Shown here: in pieces, positions 1 to 9,751 of the stretch
Layout of the letters: the number at the start of each line of letters is the position of its first letter
Numbering within the stretch: the stretch's first letter is position 1
Assembly: GCA_937863225.1 (NCBI GenBank)
Contig: CALMEI010000006.1
Location: 1-38,640 of the forward strand
Reading direction: 5' to 3'
Length of the DNA: 38,640 nucleotides
Source: an uncultured Polaromonas sp.
GTDB taxonomy: Bacteria; Pseudomonadota; Gammaproteobacteria; Burkholderiales; Burkholderiaceae_C
The notes under the pieces: model-generated
What the model was told of the DNA's origin: nothing
What the model saw: only the letters and a program-made list of their open reading frames with translations
The model's database searches: none
Made by a program: the position numbers and the translations under genes

Positions 1-1184
1 TGTGCTACACGTTGTGCAGTTGGAAACAAGCGGTGCAGCATTGGATGGGGTGTTTCAATGGTGGCGCCGTACGCATCCACCAAGCGTTGGACAAAAGTAC
101 GACCAGCCGCTACCGTGACTTGTTGCCCCAATATCGCGCGTACTGCCAGTTCAAAACCGTTCAGGCTGCCCGGTACCCGCAAGCCACTGAAAGCCCCAAG
201 GCTATCCAAGCTGTTGCCAAGCACGGTGTTGATGGCCATTGGGTCTGCATCCAAATCCAGCAAATCGCGTACCCGCTGTATCACCGTTACCAGTACATGG
301 CGCAATGAATCGCTGACCTGTAACAGCACATGTTGTTTGCTTGTTTGAAATACCACCACCACCCAGCCGGCGTAAATTTGGCCATCTGATTCAATCTGCA
401 AGGTCCAGCCCGCCATGTTTTTTTGTGCAGTCATGGTCACAAATTCAATGCCTGTGACGCATCGATTTTTAAAAAAAGACAGCATTGCGGGAACATCATA
501 CGGTGGGCGGTAGCTCAGCTTGACGCTGAAAAAAGCATGCGCATTGACCTGTGATTGGGTCAACATATCAGGGTCAAGGTGCTGAACTGCGCGGCGCACG
601 GCTGATGGTTGCAAACCGTAGTTGTCGATAAACGCTGATGAAAAACGCCGCACACTTGAAAAGCCGCTGTCAATGGCCACTTGCGCGATGGGCATGCGGG
701 TGTCGGTCAGCAATTGTTTGGCGGTCAGCAAGCGCCTAGTTTGCAAATACTGCAGTGGCGATACCCCAAAATGTGCCGCAAACAAGCGACGCAAATGCCG
801 ATCTGACACGCCCAAATGTGCTGCAATTTGGGCCACAGGCGGGCAATCCCGTTGCCAAAAATCCGTATCGTCAAGGCATCGTGCCGCTTGCAGCGCCAAG
901 GTATGGCTGGCGTCGTGTGTGGTCCATGGCAGGTGACGCGGTGCCAATTCAGGGCGACAGCGCAGGCAAGGGCGGTAACCCGCGGTTTCGGCCATGGCAG
1001 CGTGCGCAAAAAAAGCGCAGTTTTCATACTTGGGTAATTTGACGCGACAAACTGGTCGGCAATAAATGCCTGTGCTGGCGACACCCACAAAAAAGCGCCC
1101 ATCAAAGCGCGCATCGTGCGACTTCATGGCCGCATAGCAAGCCTGTGCATCCAATCGTGTGTCAGTCTCAGAAACCGTGGTCAT
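1..1184 (-). CDS. alkA: Ada-AlkA fusion: methyl-sensing N-domain, AraC HTH and 3-methyladenine glycosylase (C-terminus cut by window)
   Basis: I translated the minus strand from ATG at 1184; the frame stays open to the window edge (394 codons, C-terminus missing). Residues 1-80 form an Ada-type zinc domain with the four cysteines C42, C46 (motif YCRPVC) and C73, C76 (PCLRC). C42 is the expected methyl acceptor. Residues ~110-190 are an AraC-type helix-turn-helix region (VAQIAAHLGVSDRHLRRLF, then a second HTH ending SAFIDNYGLQPSAVRR). From ~205 the AlkA N-terminal domain begins, and at ~350 the HhH-GPD glycosylase core starts with ILGQQVTVAAG. The catalytic Asp would lie beyond the edge. Known role of the family: sensing methyl phosphotriesters, activating the adaptive response, and excising 3-methyladenine and related lesions. 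The gene is divergent from the phosphomannomutase gene. Family call is confident; the end is not visible. Confidence 0.93.
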   Translation of the reverse strand, partial: MTTVSETDTRLDAQACYAAMKSHDARFDGRFFVGVASTGIYCRPVCRVKLPKYENCAFFAHAAMAETAGYRPCLRCRPELAPRHLPWTTHDASHTLALQAARCLDDTDFWQRDCPPVAQIAAHLGVSDRHLRRLFAAHFGVSPLQYLQTRRLLTAKQLLTDTRMPIAQVAIDSGFSSVRRFSSAFIDNYGLQPSAVRRAVQHLDPDMLTQSQVNAHAFFSVKLSYRPPYDVPAMLSFFKNRCVTGIEFVTMTAQKNMAGWTLQIESDGQIYAGWVVVVFQTSKQHVLLQVSDSLRHVLVTVIQRVRDLLDLDADPMAINTVLGNSLDSLGAFSGLRVPGSLNGFELAVRAILGQQVTVAAGRTFVQRLVDAYGATIETPHPMLHRLFPTAQRVA

Positions 1185-1334
1185 GCGCAAATCATACGTC
1201 AGAGGACAGTTCAAAATAGCCATTTTCGGACATTTGAATCAGGTCGTAACGTCAGAACACCTTCAAATGCATCCTACAATCTCGGTTGCAGTTCGCAATC
1301 GGCCACATCGTCTTTCCCTTGGAATTTATTTGAT
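1185..1334. promoter_or_regulatory. Divergent intergenic region between the Ada-AlkA gene and the phosphohexomutase gene
   Basis: These 150 bases separate two divergent genes and should hold both promoters. There is a small inverted repeat, AAAAT-AGCC-ATTTT, at 1213-1226, flanked by TTCAAA and TTTGAA half-sites. It could be an operator, for example for the Ada-AlkA activator itself, but that is a guess. I see no convincing -35/-10 pair. Confidence 0.3.
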
Positions 1335-2738
1335 ATGCAAGTCACCCCCTCAATATTCAAAGCCTATGACATTCGCGGCATTGTGCCGTCGACCATCAAT
1401 GAAGAAATCGCTGAAGCTTTGGGTAAAGCGTTTGGCACATTGGCATTGGCTGAAGGTGAAAAAACCGTCGCCGTAGGTCGCGATGGGCGATTAAGTGGGC
1501 CATCTTTATCAGCTGCTTTGATTCGCGGTTTGATGGCAGTTGGTATAGAAGTCATTGATACCGGCATGGTGACCACCCCAATACTTTATTTTGCTGCCAA
1601 CACCTTGTGCCAAAGCGGCATCCAAGTCACAGGTAGCCACAACCCCAAAGATTACAACGGCTTCAAAATGCTGATGGGTGGTCGAGCCATTTATGGCGAC
1701 GAAATTCAAGCCCTGCGCCGCATGATGGAAGAGGAGACTTGGCAATTGAAAGCCGGTGGCAGCGTGCGACCTGTTGATGTGTTGCCTGCCTACCTCGAGC
1801 GCATCACCAGCAGCATCAAATTAGCACGGCCCATGAAAATTGTGATTGACTCGGGCAATGGCATTGCTGGCAGTTCCGCGCCAGCCTTGTTCAGAGCCTT
1901 GGGTTGCGATGTGACCGAACTTTTCAGCGAAGTGGATGGCAATTTCCCCAACCACCATCCTGACCCAAGTAAGCCTGAGAACTTGAACGATTTGATCCAT
2001 GCGCTCGCCACTGGCGATGCCGAGTTGGGCTTGGCATTTGATGGCGATGGTGATCGCCTTGGCATTGTGACCAAAGGTGGCAACAACATTTACCCCGACC
2101 GGCAAATGGTGCTGTTTGCACAAGATGTGTTGAGCCGCGTGCCAGGTGGCACAATTTTGTTTGACGTCAAGTGTTCACAACAACTGGCACCCGCCATTCA
2201 AAAAGCTGGCGGTGTGCCTTTGATGTTCAAAACCGGCCATTCGCTCATCAAAGCCAAGATGAAAGAGATTGAAAAAAATGGCGGCGCTGCACCATTGGGT
2301 GGCGAGATGAGCGGCCATATCTTCTTCAAAGAACGCTGGTATGGTTTTGACGATGGCTCTTATGCAGGATGCCGTTTACTGGAGATTTTGAGCCGATCAC
2401 CCGATGCCAATGCCGTTTTGAATGCGCTGCCCAACAGCTTTTCAACCCCCGAACTGAATGTGAAATGTGTCGAGGGCGAATCACCCGCAGTGATTGCCAA
2501 AGCCGTTGAAATGGCCAGCGCCACTTATTCAGCACCCGCAGTCATCAGCACCATAGACGGTTTGCGCATTGATTGGCCGGATGGCTTTGGTTTGATTCGC
2601 GGCTCCAACACGACGCCGGTCTTGGTGTTGCGCTTTGAAGGTCAAACCGATGCCGCTTTGCAGCGCATTCAAGGCGATATGTTGGCACTCTTGGCACGCG
2701 TCAAGCCCGACGCCAAAATTGAAACGGCGGCGCATTGA
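1335..2738 (+). CDS. algC: Phosphomannomutase/phosphoglucomutase (AlgC/ManB family)
   Basis: A 467-residue alpha-D-phosphohexomutase that interconverts hexose 1- and 6-phosphates in the cytoplasm, supplying sugar nucleotides for LPS and exopolysaccharide. The frame is open further upstream, but ATG at 1335 gives the family N-terminus (IFKAYDIRGI) and the usual ~460-residue length. The phosphoserine loop is TGSHNPKDYNG with S101; the metal loop DGDGDR spans 236-241; the sugar-specificity loop GEMSGH spans 323-328. The C-terminal phosphate-binding loop is RGSNTTPVLVLRFEG. All four domains are present. The stop overlaps the TTG start of waaC, so the two genes are probably translated as a unit with waaA. 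Substrate preference between mannose and glucose cannot be read from sequence. Confidence 0.93.
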   Translation: MQVTPSIFKAYDIRGIVPSTINEEIAEALGKAFGTLALAEGEKTVAVGRDGRLSGPSLSAALIRGLMAVGIEVIDTGMVTTPILYFAANTLCQSGIQVTGSHNPKDYNGFKMLMGGRAIYGDEIQALRRMMEEETWQLKAGGSVRPVDVLPAYLERITSSIKLARPMKIVIDSGNGIAGSSAPALFRALGCDVTELFSEVDGNFPNHHPDPSKPENLNDLIHALATGDAELGLAFDGDGDRLGIVTKGGNNIYPDRQMVLFAQDVLSRVPGGTILFDVKCSQQLAPAIQKAGGVPLMFKTGHSLIKAKMKEIEKNGGAAPLGGEMSGHIFFKERWYGFDDGSYAGCRLLEILSRSPDANAVLNALPNSFSTPELNVKCVEGESPAVIAKAVEMASATYSAPAVISTIDGLRIDWPDGFGLIRGSNTTPVLVLRFEGQTDAALQRIQGDMLALLARVKPDAKIETAAH

Positions 2739-3760
2739 AAATATTGATCGTCAAACTCTCATCATTGGGCGATGTGCTGCACACCTTGCCTGTGGTGCAT
2801 GACATTCAAAGCGCGCTTCCAAACGCCCAAATTGATTGGGTGGTAGAAAAATCATTTGCTGGGGTGGTGCGACACTGTGCGGGCGTGAACCGCGTTGTGA
2901 CCTGTGAATTGCGACGGTGGCGCAAAGCCCTGTTTGCCAAAGAGACGCGGCAAGCGTGGCAAGCATTCAAGCTGGATTTGCAGCAAACCCACTACGATGC
3001 GGTGATTGACTTGCAAGGCCTGACCAAATCGGCGGTGATTGCCAAGTTTGCCAAACTCAGTCAAACTGGCAAGCGATATGCCATGGCGAACCGCAGTGAT
3101 GGGTCCAGCTACGAAGCACCAAGTCGCTGGCTGGCCAATGTTGCAATTGCCGTCAAACCACACAGCCATGCGGTGCAGCGCGGGCGCGATGTGTGTGCTG
3201 CAGCTTTGGGCTATGCGCTTACTAGCACTTTGCAAAAATCTTTATCATTTGGCCTTGCAGTCGGCGTAAATAATGCCTATTTCGCTATGAAAAACATAGC
3301 AAATATAGAGACTCCCTTTGTTATCTTTGCACATGGCACATCGCGCGCTGACAAGTTATGGCCACTGACCAATTGGGTCGCGCTGGGCCAGCGACTCAAC
3401 GCACAGGGAATGGCTGTGGCTTTGGCGCACGGCAGCGACAGTGAACAAGCACGCAGTGAAGCCATTGCCCAACAGCTTGAAAAAGCCACCGTTTTACCGC
3501 GACTGGGTTTAGATGATTTATTGAATGTGATGCGCGCCAGTGCTGGTGTGGTGGGTGTGGACAGTGGCTTGAGCCACATGGCAGTGGCATTGGATTTGCC
3601 GCATGTGCAAATTTACAATTTTGATACGGCTTGGCGCACGGGGCCATTGCTTGCAGATGCCCAGTCTGCTGCTAGACAAGTCAGCGTGTATGCCAAACCG
3701 ACACCGGCATTGGATGATGTGTGGCTGGCTTGGTCACAGGTGTTTGGTACGAAAAAATAA
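2735..3760 (+). CDS. waaC: Lipopolysaccharide heptosyltransferase I
   Basis: A GT9-family glycosyltransferase of 341 residues that adds the first heptose to Kdo2-lipid A on the inner face of the inner membrane. The N-terminus KILIVKLSSLGDVLHTLP is diagnostic, as are FAHGTSRADKLWP at ~190-203 and the C-terminal VDSGLSHMAVALDLP acceptor/donor loop. The start is TTG inside a 4-base TTGA overlap with the upstream stop, implying translational coupling. Relative to the usual ~320 residues the protein is long. The extra segment, residues ~173-189 between the two Rossmann domains, is encoded by a copy of the dispersed repeat (3251-3301). waaA follows within 6 bp. Confidence 0.94.
   Translation: MKILIVKLSSLGDVLHTLPVVHDIQSALPNAQIDWVVEKSFAGVVRHCAGVNRVVTCELRRWRKALFAKETRQAWQAFKLDLQQTHYDAVIDLQGLTKSAVIAKFAKLSQTGKRYAMANRSDGSSYEAPSRWLANVAIAVKPHSHAVQRGRDVCAAALGYALTSTLQKSLSFGLAVGVNNAYFAMKNIANIETPFVIFAHGTSRADKLWPLTNWVALGQRLNAQGMAVALAHGSDSEQARSEAIAQQLEKATVLPRLGLDDLLNVMRASAGVVGVDSGLSHMAVALDLPHVQIYNFDTAWRTGPLLADAQSAARQVSVYAKPTPALDDVWLAWSQVFGTKK
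3251..3301 (+). repeat. Dispersed structured repeat, copy 1 (inside waaC)
   Basis: In-frame copy in the waaC interdomain linker. It contains GGCGT..ATGCC and the terminal hairpin GCTATG (3284-3289) / CATAGC (3295-3300). It is sense to the gene and encodes AVGVNNAYFAMKNIAN, alignable with the waaA copy in the same frame. The AT-rich 5' palindrome is degraded. Confidence 0.75.
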
Positions 3761-3765
3761 GTCAC

Positions 3766-5130
3766 ATGCCATCGCTCTCACTCGCACTTTATTCCTTGCT
3801 GATGTGGTGTGCACAGCCTATTTTGCGCATGAAGTTGATGCTGCGCGGGCGCCAAGAACGCGGCTATTTGACGCAGATTGAAGAACGGTTTGGTCACTAT
3901 TCCCACCTCAACAACCAACTGAAATTCGAACACCCACCATCAGACCAGCCTTTGGTTTGGGTGCATGCCGTCTCATTGGGTGAAACACGTGCCGCTGCCG
4001 TGCTGGTGGCTGAATTGCGCAAGCGCATTCCTGGCATGCGGCTGTTGCTCACCAACGGAACTGCCACAGGTAGAGCAGAGGGTGAAACACTGTTGCAAGC
4101 TGGCGATGTGCAGGTGTGGCAAGTGTGGGACACCCCTTTTGCCGTGAAACGGTTTTTAAATTATTTTCAACCCAGCTTGGGCATCCTGATGGAAACTGAA
4201 CTGTGGCCCAACATGGCACAGCAGTGCGCCGCGAGGCGCATCCCACTGGCGATTGCCAACGCGCGCATGAGCGAAAAATCTTTCCGCGCCACCAACCAAT
4301 TTGCATGGCTGGCTCAACCTGCGTACCAATCCTTGGCAGCGGTGTGGGCGCAAAGCGAAGATGATGCGAAACGCTTTGCCATGCTGGGTGCTCAGCAGGT
4401 TGAAGTACAAGGTAATTTAAAATTTGACGCCGAAGTGGATGCGACAAAATTGGAATTGGGTCGAACATTGTCAGCAGCACATACCATCATCATGCTGGCC
4501 AGTTCGCGTGAGGGCGAAGAGGCTGCACTGCTTCAGTCTATTCAAAAATATATGGAAAATAAGCCTGTAGACGGCATAAATGCTGCCTACAGTGCTACTA
4601 AAAATGTAGCTAATGATGAAAATGTTGCTTGGCTGATTGTGCCCAGGCATCCACAACGGTTTGAAGTGGTGGCGCAATTGATTGAATCACACGGCTTTAA
4701 AGTGGCGCGTCGCAGTCAGTGGCAGGGTGATGAAATGCCCAATCTGCAAAGTATGCTTGACGGCAAGACCATTTTGTTGGGCGACAGTTTGGGGGATATG
4801 GCACTTTATTACGGTATGAGTGACGTGGCATTGTTGGGTGGTAGTTTTGAGCCACTCGGTGGCCAAAATTTAATCGAAGCCGCAGCCTGTGCTTGTCCGG
4901 TGGTGATGGGGCCTTCGACTTTTAATTTTGCTGAAGCAGCGCATTTGTCATTGCAAGCGGGTGCATCGGTGCAAGTCAACACCATGCAGCAAGGGGTGCA
5001 AGCGGCTTTAGAGTGGGTGCAGAACGCGGAAGCACTGCAGCATGCCCAAGCAGCCGCGGCAAAATTTGCAACAGCGCATCAAGGTGCAGCTGCCAAAACG
5101 GCGCAAGCCGTTGTCAAATTACTTCACTAG
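3766..5130 (+). CDS. waaA: 3-deoxy-D-manno-octulosonic acid (Kdo) transferase
   Basis: A GT30-family enzyme of 454 residues that transfers Kdo to lipid IVA at the cytoplasmic face of the inner membrane. I chose ATG at 3766, six bases after the waaC stop, because it gives the usual N-terminal membrane anchor (LALYSLLMWCAQPILRMKL). Recognisable family blocks are WVHAVSLGETRAA, with the conserved Glu, at ~66-78; LMETELWPNM; NARMSEKS; RHPQRF; and near the C-terminus LLGGSFEPLGGQNLIEAA. The protein is about 25 residues longer than typical. The excess lies at residues ~260-282 and coincides with a repeat copy (4543-4610). It converges on the efflux operon with only 12 bp between stops. Confidence 0.95.
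   Translation: MPSLSLALYSLLMWCAQPILRMKLMLRGRQERGYLTQIEERFGHYSHLNNQLKFEHPPSDQPLVWVHAVSLGETRAAAVLVAELRKRIPGMRLLLTNGTATGRAEGETLLQAGDVQVWQVWDTPFAVKRFLNYFQPSLGILMETELWPNMAQQCAARRIPLAIANARMSEKSFRATNQFAWLAQPAYQSLAAVWAQSEDDAKRFAMLGAQQVEVQGNLKFDAEVDATKLELGRTLSAAHTIIMLASSREGEEAALLQSIQKYMENKPVDGINAAYSATKNVANDENVAWLIVPRHPQRFEVVAQLIESHGFKVARRSQWQGDEMPNLQSMLDGKTILLGDSLGDMALYYGMSDVALLGGSFEPLGGQNLIEAAACACPVVMGPSTFNFAEAAHLSLQAGASVQVNTMQQGVQAALEWVQNAEALQHAQAAAAKFATAHQGAAAKTAQAVVKLLH
4543..4610 (+). repeat. Dispersed structured repeat, copy 2 (inside waaA)
   Basis: The best-folded copy. The central stem CTGTAG (4565-4570) / CTACAG (4587-4592) encloses CGGCA..TGCTG. The terminal hairpin is GCTAC (4594-4598) / GTAGC (4606-4610), a paired change from the usual GCTAT/ATAGC. 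It is sense to waaA and open in its frame (PVDGINAAYSATKNVAN). Confidence 0.85.
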
Positions 5131-5142
5131 CGATTTCTGAAA

Positions 5143-6525
5143 CTATTTCACCAAGAACGCATTCACGGGCGCTAAATCGGCCGCTTTCAAAGTGCCGTTG
5201 GCTTGACGCAATTTCAAGCTGCCCAAGAGCACGTCATAGCGGGCTTTGGCCAAATCGCGTTTGGTTTGAAAAAGCTGGCTTTGCGCATTCAGGACGTCGA
5301 TGTTGATGCGCACGCCCACTTGGTAACCCAGTTTGTTGGCTTCCAAAGCGCTCTGGCTGGAGGCTTCAGCAGCTTCCAATGCTTTGACACTGCCTAAGCC
5401 AGATTGCACACCGTAAAACGCGGTGCGGGTCGCTTGGGAAACGGTGCGCTTTGTGTTATCCAAATCAGTCTGTGCTTTGTCCTCCAGTGCCAGGGTTTCT
5501 TTGACGCGGTTTTGTGTCGCAAAACCGGCAAATAAAGGCAAGTTCAAAGACAAACCAACCGTACCTGAATTGCTGCGGGTGGTGGCTGTACTGGTGCTAG
5601 ATCCTTGGCTGCGATTGCTGCCATAGCTGGCAGTCAAGTCCAGCGTGGGCAGGTGGCCTGCCTCTGCTTTGGTGGTTTCTAATTTGGCAATATCCAAAGC
5701 AATGCGCGCTTGTACCACGCTGGGGTGCGCGGCTTCAGCATGTGCCACCCATGCATTGACATCGTTTGGAACAGGTGCAGGTAAAGCGGCAGGTACGGCT
5801 AGGGCTTTGGGGTGTACGCCGGGTTTGCCCACCAATTGATCCATAGCCATTTGTTTAACTTGAACATCGTTTTGTGCCGCGATTTCTTGTGCCGTTACCA
5901 AATCAAATTTGGCCTGCGCTTCGCGGGTATCGGTGATGGTTGACGTACCCACTTCGAAATTGCGTTTGGCGGAGGCCAGTTGTTCGGCGACGGCGGCTTT
6001 TTGTGCTTGCACAAAAGTCAAAGTATCTTGCGCTGCCAGTACATCAAAATAGGTTTGGCTGGTGCGTATGATCAGTTCTTGTTCAGCAGCATTCAGTTGA
6101 GCCTCAGCCAACATCACTTGCTTGCTGCCTTGCGCGTAGTTGGCCCAATTCGCTGGACGGTACAAAGGTTGTGAAGCGCTGATGCCAACGTTTTGGCTGC
6201 CAAAATACCTGGCATCGGGCACGCCAACAACATCAAGGTTGGTACGTGATGCACCGGCAGATAATCCTGCTGTTGGCCAAATGCCAGCTTTGGCTTGTTC
6301 ACCGCGGGCTTCAGTTGCTTTGGCTTGTGACTGTGCGGATTGGTAGCTGGCATCAAAACCGCGTGCCGCTTGGTACAACTCAGTCAAACTTTGTGCTTGT
6401 GTGGTGGCAGAAGCTGTCAAAGACAAACCCATAGCCAATGCCATCCATAGCGGTGTCAAGGCCATGTTTGACAAGCTGGTACGCGTATTGAATGCAGATT
6501 GTTGGGATAAACGTTTGTTTTTCAT
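5143..6525 (-). CDS. TolC-family outer membrane efflux protein
   Basis: A 460-residue outer-membrane channel of the TolC/OEP family, which joins an inner-membrane RND pump through a periplasmic adaptor. It has a long n-region, then a signal-peptide core and likely cleavage after ATTQAQ (~45). The mature protein starts SLTELYQAARGFDASYQSA. Two repeated halves of coiled-coil helices and the family motifs ISASQPLYRP, SLNLPLFAGF and YQVGVRINIDVLNAQ are visible. It is the last gene of the minus-strand efflux operon, 55 bp behind the RND pump gene. No lipobox is seen, so the protein is probably not lipidated. A type I secretion role is less likely, given the RND neighbours. Confidence 0.93.
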   Translation of the reverse strand: MKNKRLSQQSAFNTRTSLSNMALTPLWMALAMGLSLTASATTQAQSLTELYQAARGFDASYQSAQSQAKATEARGEQAKAGIWPTAGLSAGASRTNLDVVGVPDARYFGSQNVGISASQPLYRPANWANYAQGSKQVMLAEAQLNAAEQELIIRTSQTYFDVLAAQDTLTFVQAQKAAVAEQLASAKRNFEVGTSTITDTREAQAKFDLVTAQEIAAQNDVQVKQMAMDQLVGKPGVHPKALAVPAALPAPVPNDVNAWVAHAEAAHPSVVQARIALDIAKLETTKAEAGHLPTLDLTASYGSNRSQGSSTSTATTRSNSGTVGLSLNLPLFAGFATQNRVKETLALEDKAQTDLDNTKRTVSQATRTAFYGVQSGLGSVKALEAAEASSQSALEANKLGYQVGVRINIDVLNAQSQLFQTKRDLAKARYDVLLGSLKLRQANGTLKAADLAPVNAFLVK

Positions 6526-6580
6526 AATTTAGCCTAATTCGAAAATATATAGTGGGGGGAGTATACCAGTTCAGCGTATT

Positions 6581-9500
6581 TCATGTTTTTGTTTGGGGTT
6601 TTGACCACACGCGTTTGGCCCATTGCGCCAAATCGTCCATATAACAATACATCACAGGTACCAACACCAAAGTTAATAAAGACGAGGTTATCACACCGCC
6701 AATAACAGCTTGCCCCATGGGTGAACGCTGTTCAGACCCCTCAGTCAAGGCAAAAGCCAAAGGAATCATGCCGAAAATCATGGCCAAAGTGGTCATCAAA
6801 ATAGGGCGCAAACGCACTTTAGCGGCCAGTAGCAGTGCCTCGGTACGGTCTAAACCATCTTCGCGGCTGCGAATCGCAAAGTCCACCAGCAAAATGGCAT
6901 TTTTAGTGACCAATCCCATCAGTAACACCACACCAATGATGGAGAAGATAGACAAAGTGGAGCGAAACATCAACAGCGCCATGACCACACCAATCAAAGT
7001 CATGGGCAACGAAGTCATCAAAGCCAACGGTTGCAAAAAGCTTTTGAACTGGCTGGCCAAAACCATGTATATAAAGAGCACTGCCATCACCAATGCTGAA
7101 ACCGCATAGCTGAAGGATTCTTGCATGTTTTTGGTTGAGCCACCAAATTGGTATTTGTAACCCGGTGGAAAACTGATGCTGTCCAAGGCCGTTTTGATGT
7201 CGGTCGAAATCTCGCCTGCCGAACGGTTGAAGGCATTGGCGTTGACCGCGACTTCACGCGTCATGTCTCTGCGGTTGATTTGGTTCGATCCGGTGGATTC
7301 AAATACGGTGGCGACTTGGTTCAAACGCACCACGCGCGAAGTGCCGTCAGCATTGGTTCCTACAGTGAATGGCAGGCGCTCTAAGTCTTGCGGTGTGTCG
7401 CGGGCTTGTGGCTCTAATCGGACGTTCACATCGTAGGTTTGGTCATCACTGGCGCGCCAGTTACCAACAGTGACACCCGCAATCAATGTGCGTAATTGAC
7501 TGCCAATCTGTGCGATACCCATACCGAGATCGGATGCGACATCGCGCTTCACGTCAACTTTGATGGTAGGTTTATTGGCTTTCACGCTGGAGTCCAAATC
7601 CACTAAGCCAGGAATATTGCGAATTTTCTCGAAGACAGTTTGCGCCAATCGTTCCAACTCTTGTTGATTCGGACCTTGCAAAGAAAATTCGATTTGCTTT
7701 TGCCCACCTACCGGGTCAACCAAGCCCGCTTGTGTCACAGTGATGCCTGCAACTTGTTTTAACCTGTCCCGCAACACGCCCGACAATTCATCGACATTGC
7801 GGCTGCGGTCTTTGCGGTCGGTCAGTCGAATGTAGACGGATGCATTGTTTTTGCCGCCCGCATTGCCTGTGTTAATGGTCGATAGGGTGTATTTGGTTTC
7901 GGGAAATTCACGAATGATGGCCTCGACTTGCTTCACCTTGGCTTCGGTCACTTCCAGTGATGATCCCACAGGTGTGTAAAACCCCACATAAGTTTCTGAG
8001 AAATCGGCTTTCGGGACAAATTCCGTTCCCAATAAAGGAACCATGAAAATACTGCCCATAAATATCCCAGCAGCAGCGAGTACGGTGCTGAGTTTATGTG
8101 CCAAAGACCATCTCAAGATGCTTTGATACCATTCTGATAGGGCGTCAGTGCCGCTGTCAAACAAACCTGTCACACGACCGATGGTCTTGTCATAAAAGCT
8201 GACGGGCGCATGGCGCTTGCCATGCGTGTCAATACTGGGGTCGTGCCACACACTGGACAGCATGGGGTCCAGTGTGAAGCTGACAAACATCGACAGCAAA
8301 ACTGCGGCCACGATGGTGATACCAAATTGGTGGAAAAATTTGCCGATGATGCCGCCCATGAAGCCAATCGGTAAAAACACCGCAACGATCGACAAGGTGG
8401 TTGCCAGCACTGCCAGGCCAATTTCTTTGGTGCCGTCCATCGACGCGTCGTAAGACGATTTGCCCATTTGCACGTGCCGCACAATGTTTTCTCGCACCAC
8501 AATGGCATCGTCAATCAGCAAGCCGACACACAAGCTCAATGCCATCAAGGTCACATTGTTGATCGTGAAACCAAACCAGTTCATGAACAAAAACGTACCA
8601 ATGATGGAAATCGGCAAAGTTAATCCGGTGATGACAGTGGAACGCCACGAATTCAGGAATAAAAACACAATCAATACGGTGAGTAACGCGCCCTCAATCA
8701 GCGTTCGGCGCACGTTGTCCACTGCCACGCGTATGGGGCGCGAGCTGTCATTCACAGGTTCTAGTCGGACATTGGGGGGCAGCTGGGCTTTCAATTCAGC
8801 CAATGTTTTGTTTAAGCCATCCACCACCTCGATGGTGTTTTCGTCCTGTGATTTTTGCACCGTCATCATCAAGGTGCGTTGACCGTTGTACAGTGCCAAA
8901 CTTTCAACTTCTTGCGCGCCGTCCGATATGCGTGCAACTTGTTCTAATCGAATCGGGCTGCCACTTTTACGCGCAACGATGATTTTGGCAAAATCTTCTG
9001 GGCGTTTCATGCGGGCATCGATTTGTACGCCGCGCTCTTGTGTCAGCGATCGGATAGCGCCAGCGGGTAAGTCTTGGTTTTCGTTGCGCACAGCCGCTGT
9101 GACTTGATCGGGTGTGATGCCCAAAGCATCCAAGGCTTGCGGGTTGAGGTAGATGTTGATTTCACGTTTGGTACCACCGACCAAGGTCACAGAACCCACG
9201 CCGCGTACATTTTCGAGGCGTTTTTTAAGCGTTTGGTCTGCCCAGTTGGTTAGTTCGACGGGGCTCAGATTTTGTGTTCCAGATTTCCCGTCGGGCAAGA
9301 TGGCCAACGACCAAATGGCGCGGCTGGAGGGGTCGAACCGCAACACACGCGGCTCTTTCACTTCGGCTCTGAAATTCGGGCGAATAGATGCTACTTTTTC
9401 GCGCACATCTTCAGCGGCTTTGCGACCATTGACGTGCAATTGGAACTCAATGATGACCACGCCCTGTCCGTCATAACTGCGTGATGTCAAGGCGCTGATG

Positions 9501-9727
9501 CCAGCGATGGAATTGACACCTTCTTCAATTTTTTTAGTGACTTCGCTTTCAATGATTTCGGGTGTGGCGCCTGGGTATTCTGCAATCACCACCACCACCG
9601 GCAGATCGATATTAGGAAAAAGATCAACTGATAAGCGTTGGTAAGAAAAGATGCCCAGCACCACAACGGCCAACATGACCATGGTTGCGAAAACGGGATT
9701 TTTAAGACTGACTTGGGTAAACCACAT
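6581..9727 (-). CDS. RND (HAE1/AcrB-like) inner-membrane efflux pump
   Basis: A 1048-residue proton-driven multidrug pump of the resistance-nodulation-division family. It starts [19 protein letters not shown], giving TM1 followed by the porter domain. The proton-relay residues of AcrB-like pumps are visible: D406-D407 in [12 protein letters not shown] (TM4) and K942 in [14 protein letters not shown] (TM10). The family block FPNIDLPVV is at ~37-45. The overall two-fold repeat (about 12 TM segments, two large periplasmic loops) matches full-length family members. The gene lies 24 bp downstream of the adaptor gene and 55 bp upstream of the channel gene. Acidic residues in TM4 argue for the drug-exporting HAE1 group over the metal-exporting HME group. 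The substrate is not predictable. Confidence 0.95.
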   Translation of the reverse strand: MWFTQVSLKNPVFATMVMLAVVVLGIFSYQRLSVDLFPNIDLPVVVVIAEYPGATPEIIESEVTKKIEEGVNSIAGISALTSRSYDGQGVVIIEFQLHVNGRKAAEDVREKVASIRPNFRAEVKEPRVLRFDPSSRAIWSLAILPDGKSGTQNLSPVELTNWADQTLKKRLENVRGVGSVTLVGGTKREINIYLNPQALDALGITPDQVTAAVRNENQDLPAGAIRSLTQERGVQIDARMKRPEDFAKIIVARKSGSPIRLEQVARISDGAQEVESLALYNGQRTLMMTVQKSQDENTIEVVDGLNKTLAELKAQLPPNVRLEPVNDSSRPIRVAVDNVRRTLIEGALLTVLIVFLFLNSWRSTVITGLTLPISIIGTFLFMNWFGFTINNVTLMALSLCVGLLIDDAIVVRENIVRHVQMGKSSYDASMDGTKEIGLAVLATTLSIVAVFLPIGFMGGIIGKFFHQFGITIVAAVLLSMFVSFTLDPMLSSVWHDPSIDTHGKRHAPVSFYDKTIGRVTGLFDSGTDALSEWYQSILRWSLAHKLSTVLAAAGIFMGSIFMVPLLGTEFVPKADFSETYVGFYTPVGSSLEVTEAKVKQVEAIIREFPETKYTLSTINTGNAGGKNNASVYIRLTDRKDRSRNVDELSGVLRDRLKQVAGITVTQAGLVDPVGGQKQIEFSLQGPNQQELERLAQTVFEKIRNIPGLVDLDSSVKANKPTIKVDVKRDVASDLGMGIAQIGSQLRTLIAGVTVGNWRASDDQTYDVNVRLEPQARDTPQDLERLPFTVGTNADGTSRVVRLNQVATVFESTGSNQINRRDMTREVAVNANAFNRSAGEISTDIKTALDSISFPPGYKYQFGGSTKNMQESFSYAVSALVMAVLFIYMVLASQFKSFLQPLALMTSLPMTLIGVVMALLMFRSTLSIFSIIGVVLLMGLVTKNAILLVDFAIRSREDGLDRTEALLLAAKVRLRPILMTTLAMIFGMIPLAFALTEGSEQRSPMGQAVIGGVITSSLLTLVLVPVMYCYMDDLAQWAKRVWSKPQTKT

Positions 9728-9751
9728 GGTGAATTTGCTTCTTAAATGGGT

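Noticed and set aside
725-1114. 129-codon minus-strand frame
   Set aside because: It is out of frame with the Ada-AlkA gene, which runs open through this region with all zinc cysteines and the HTH motifs.
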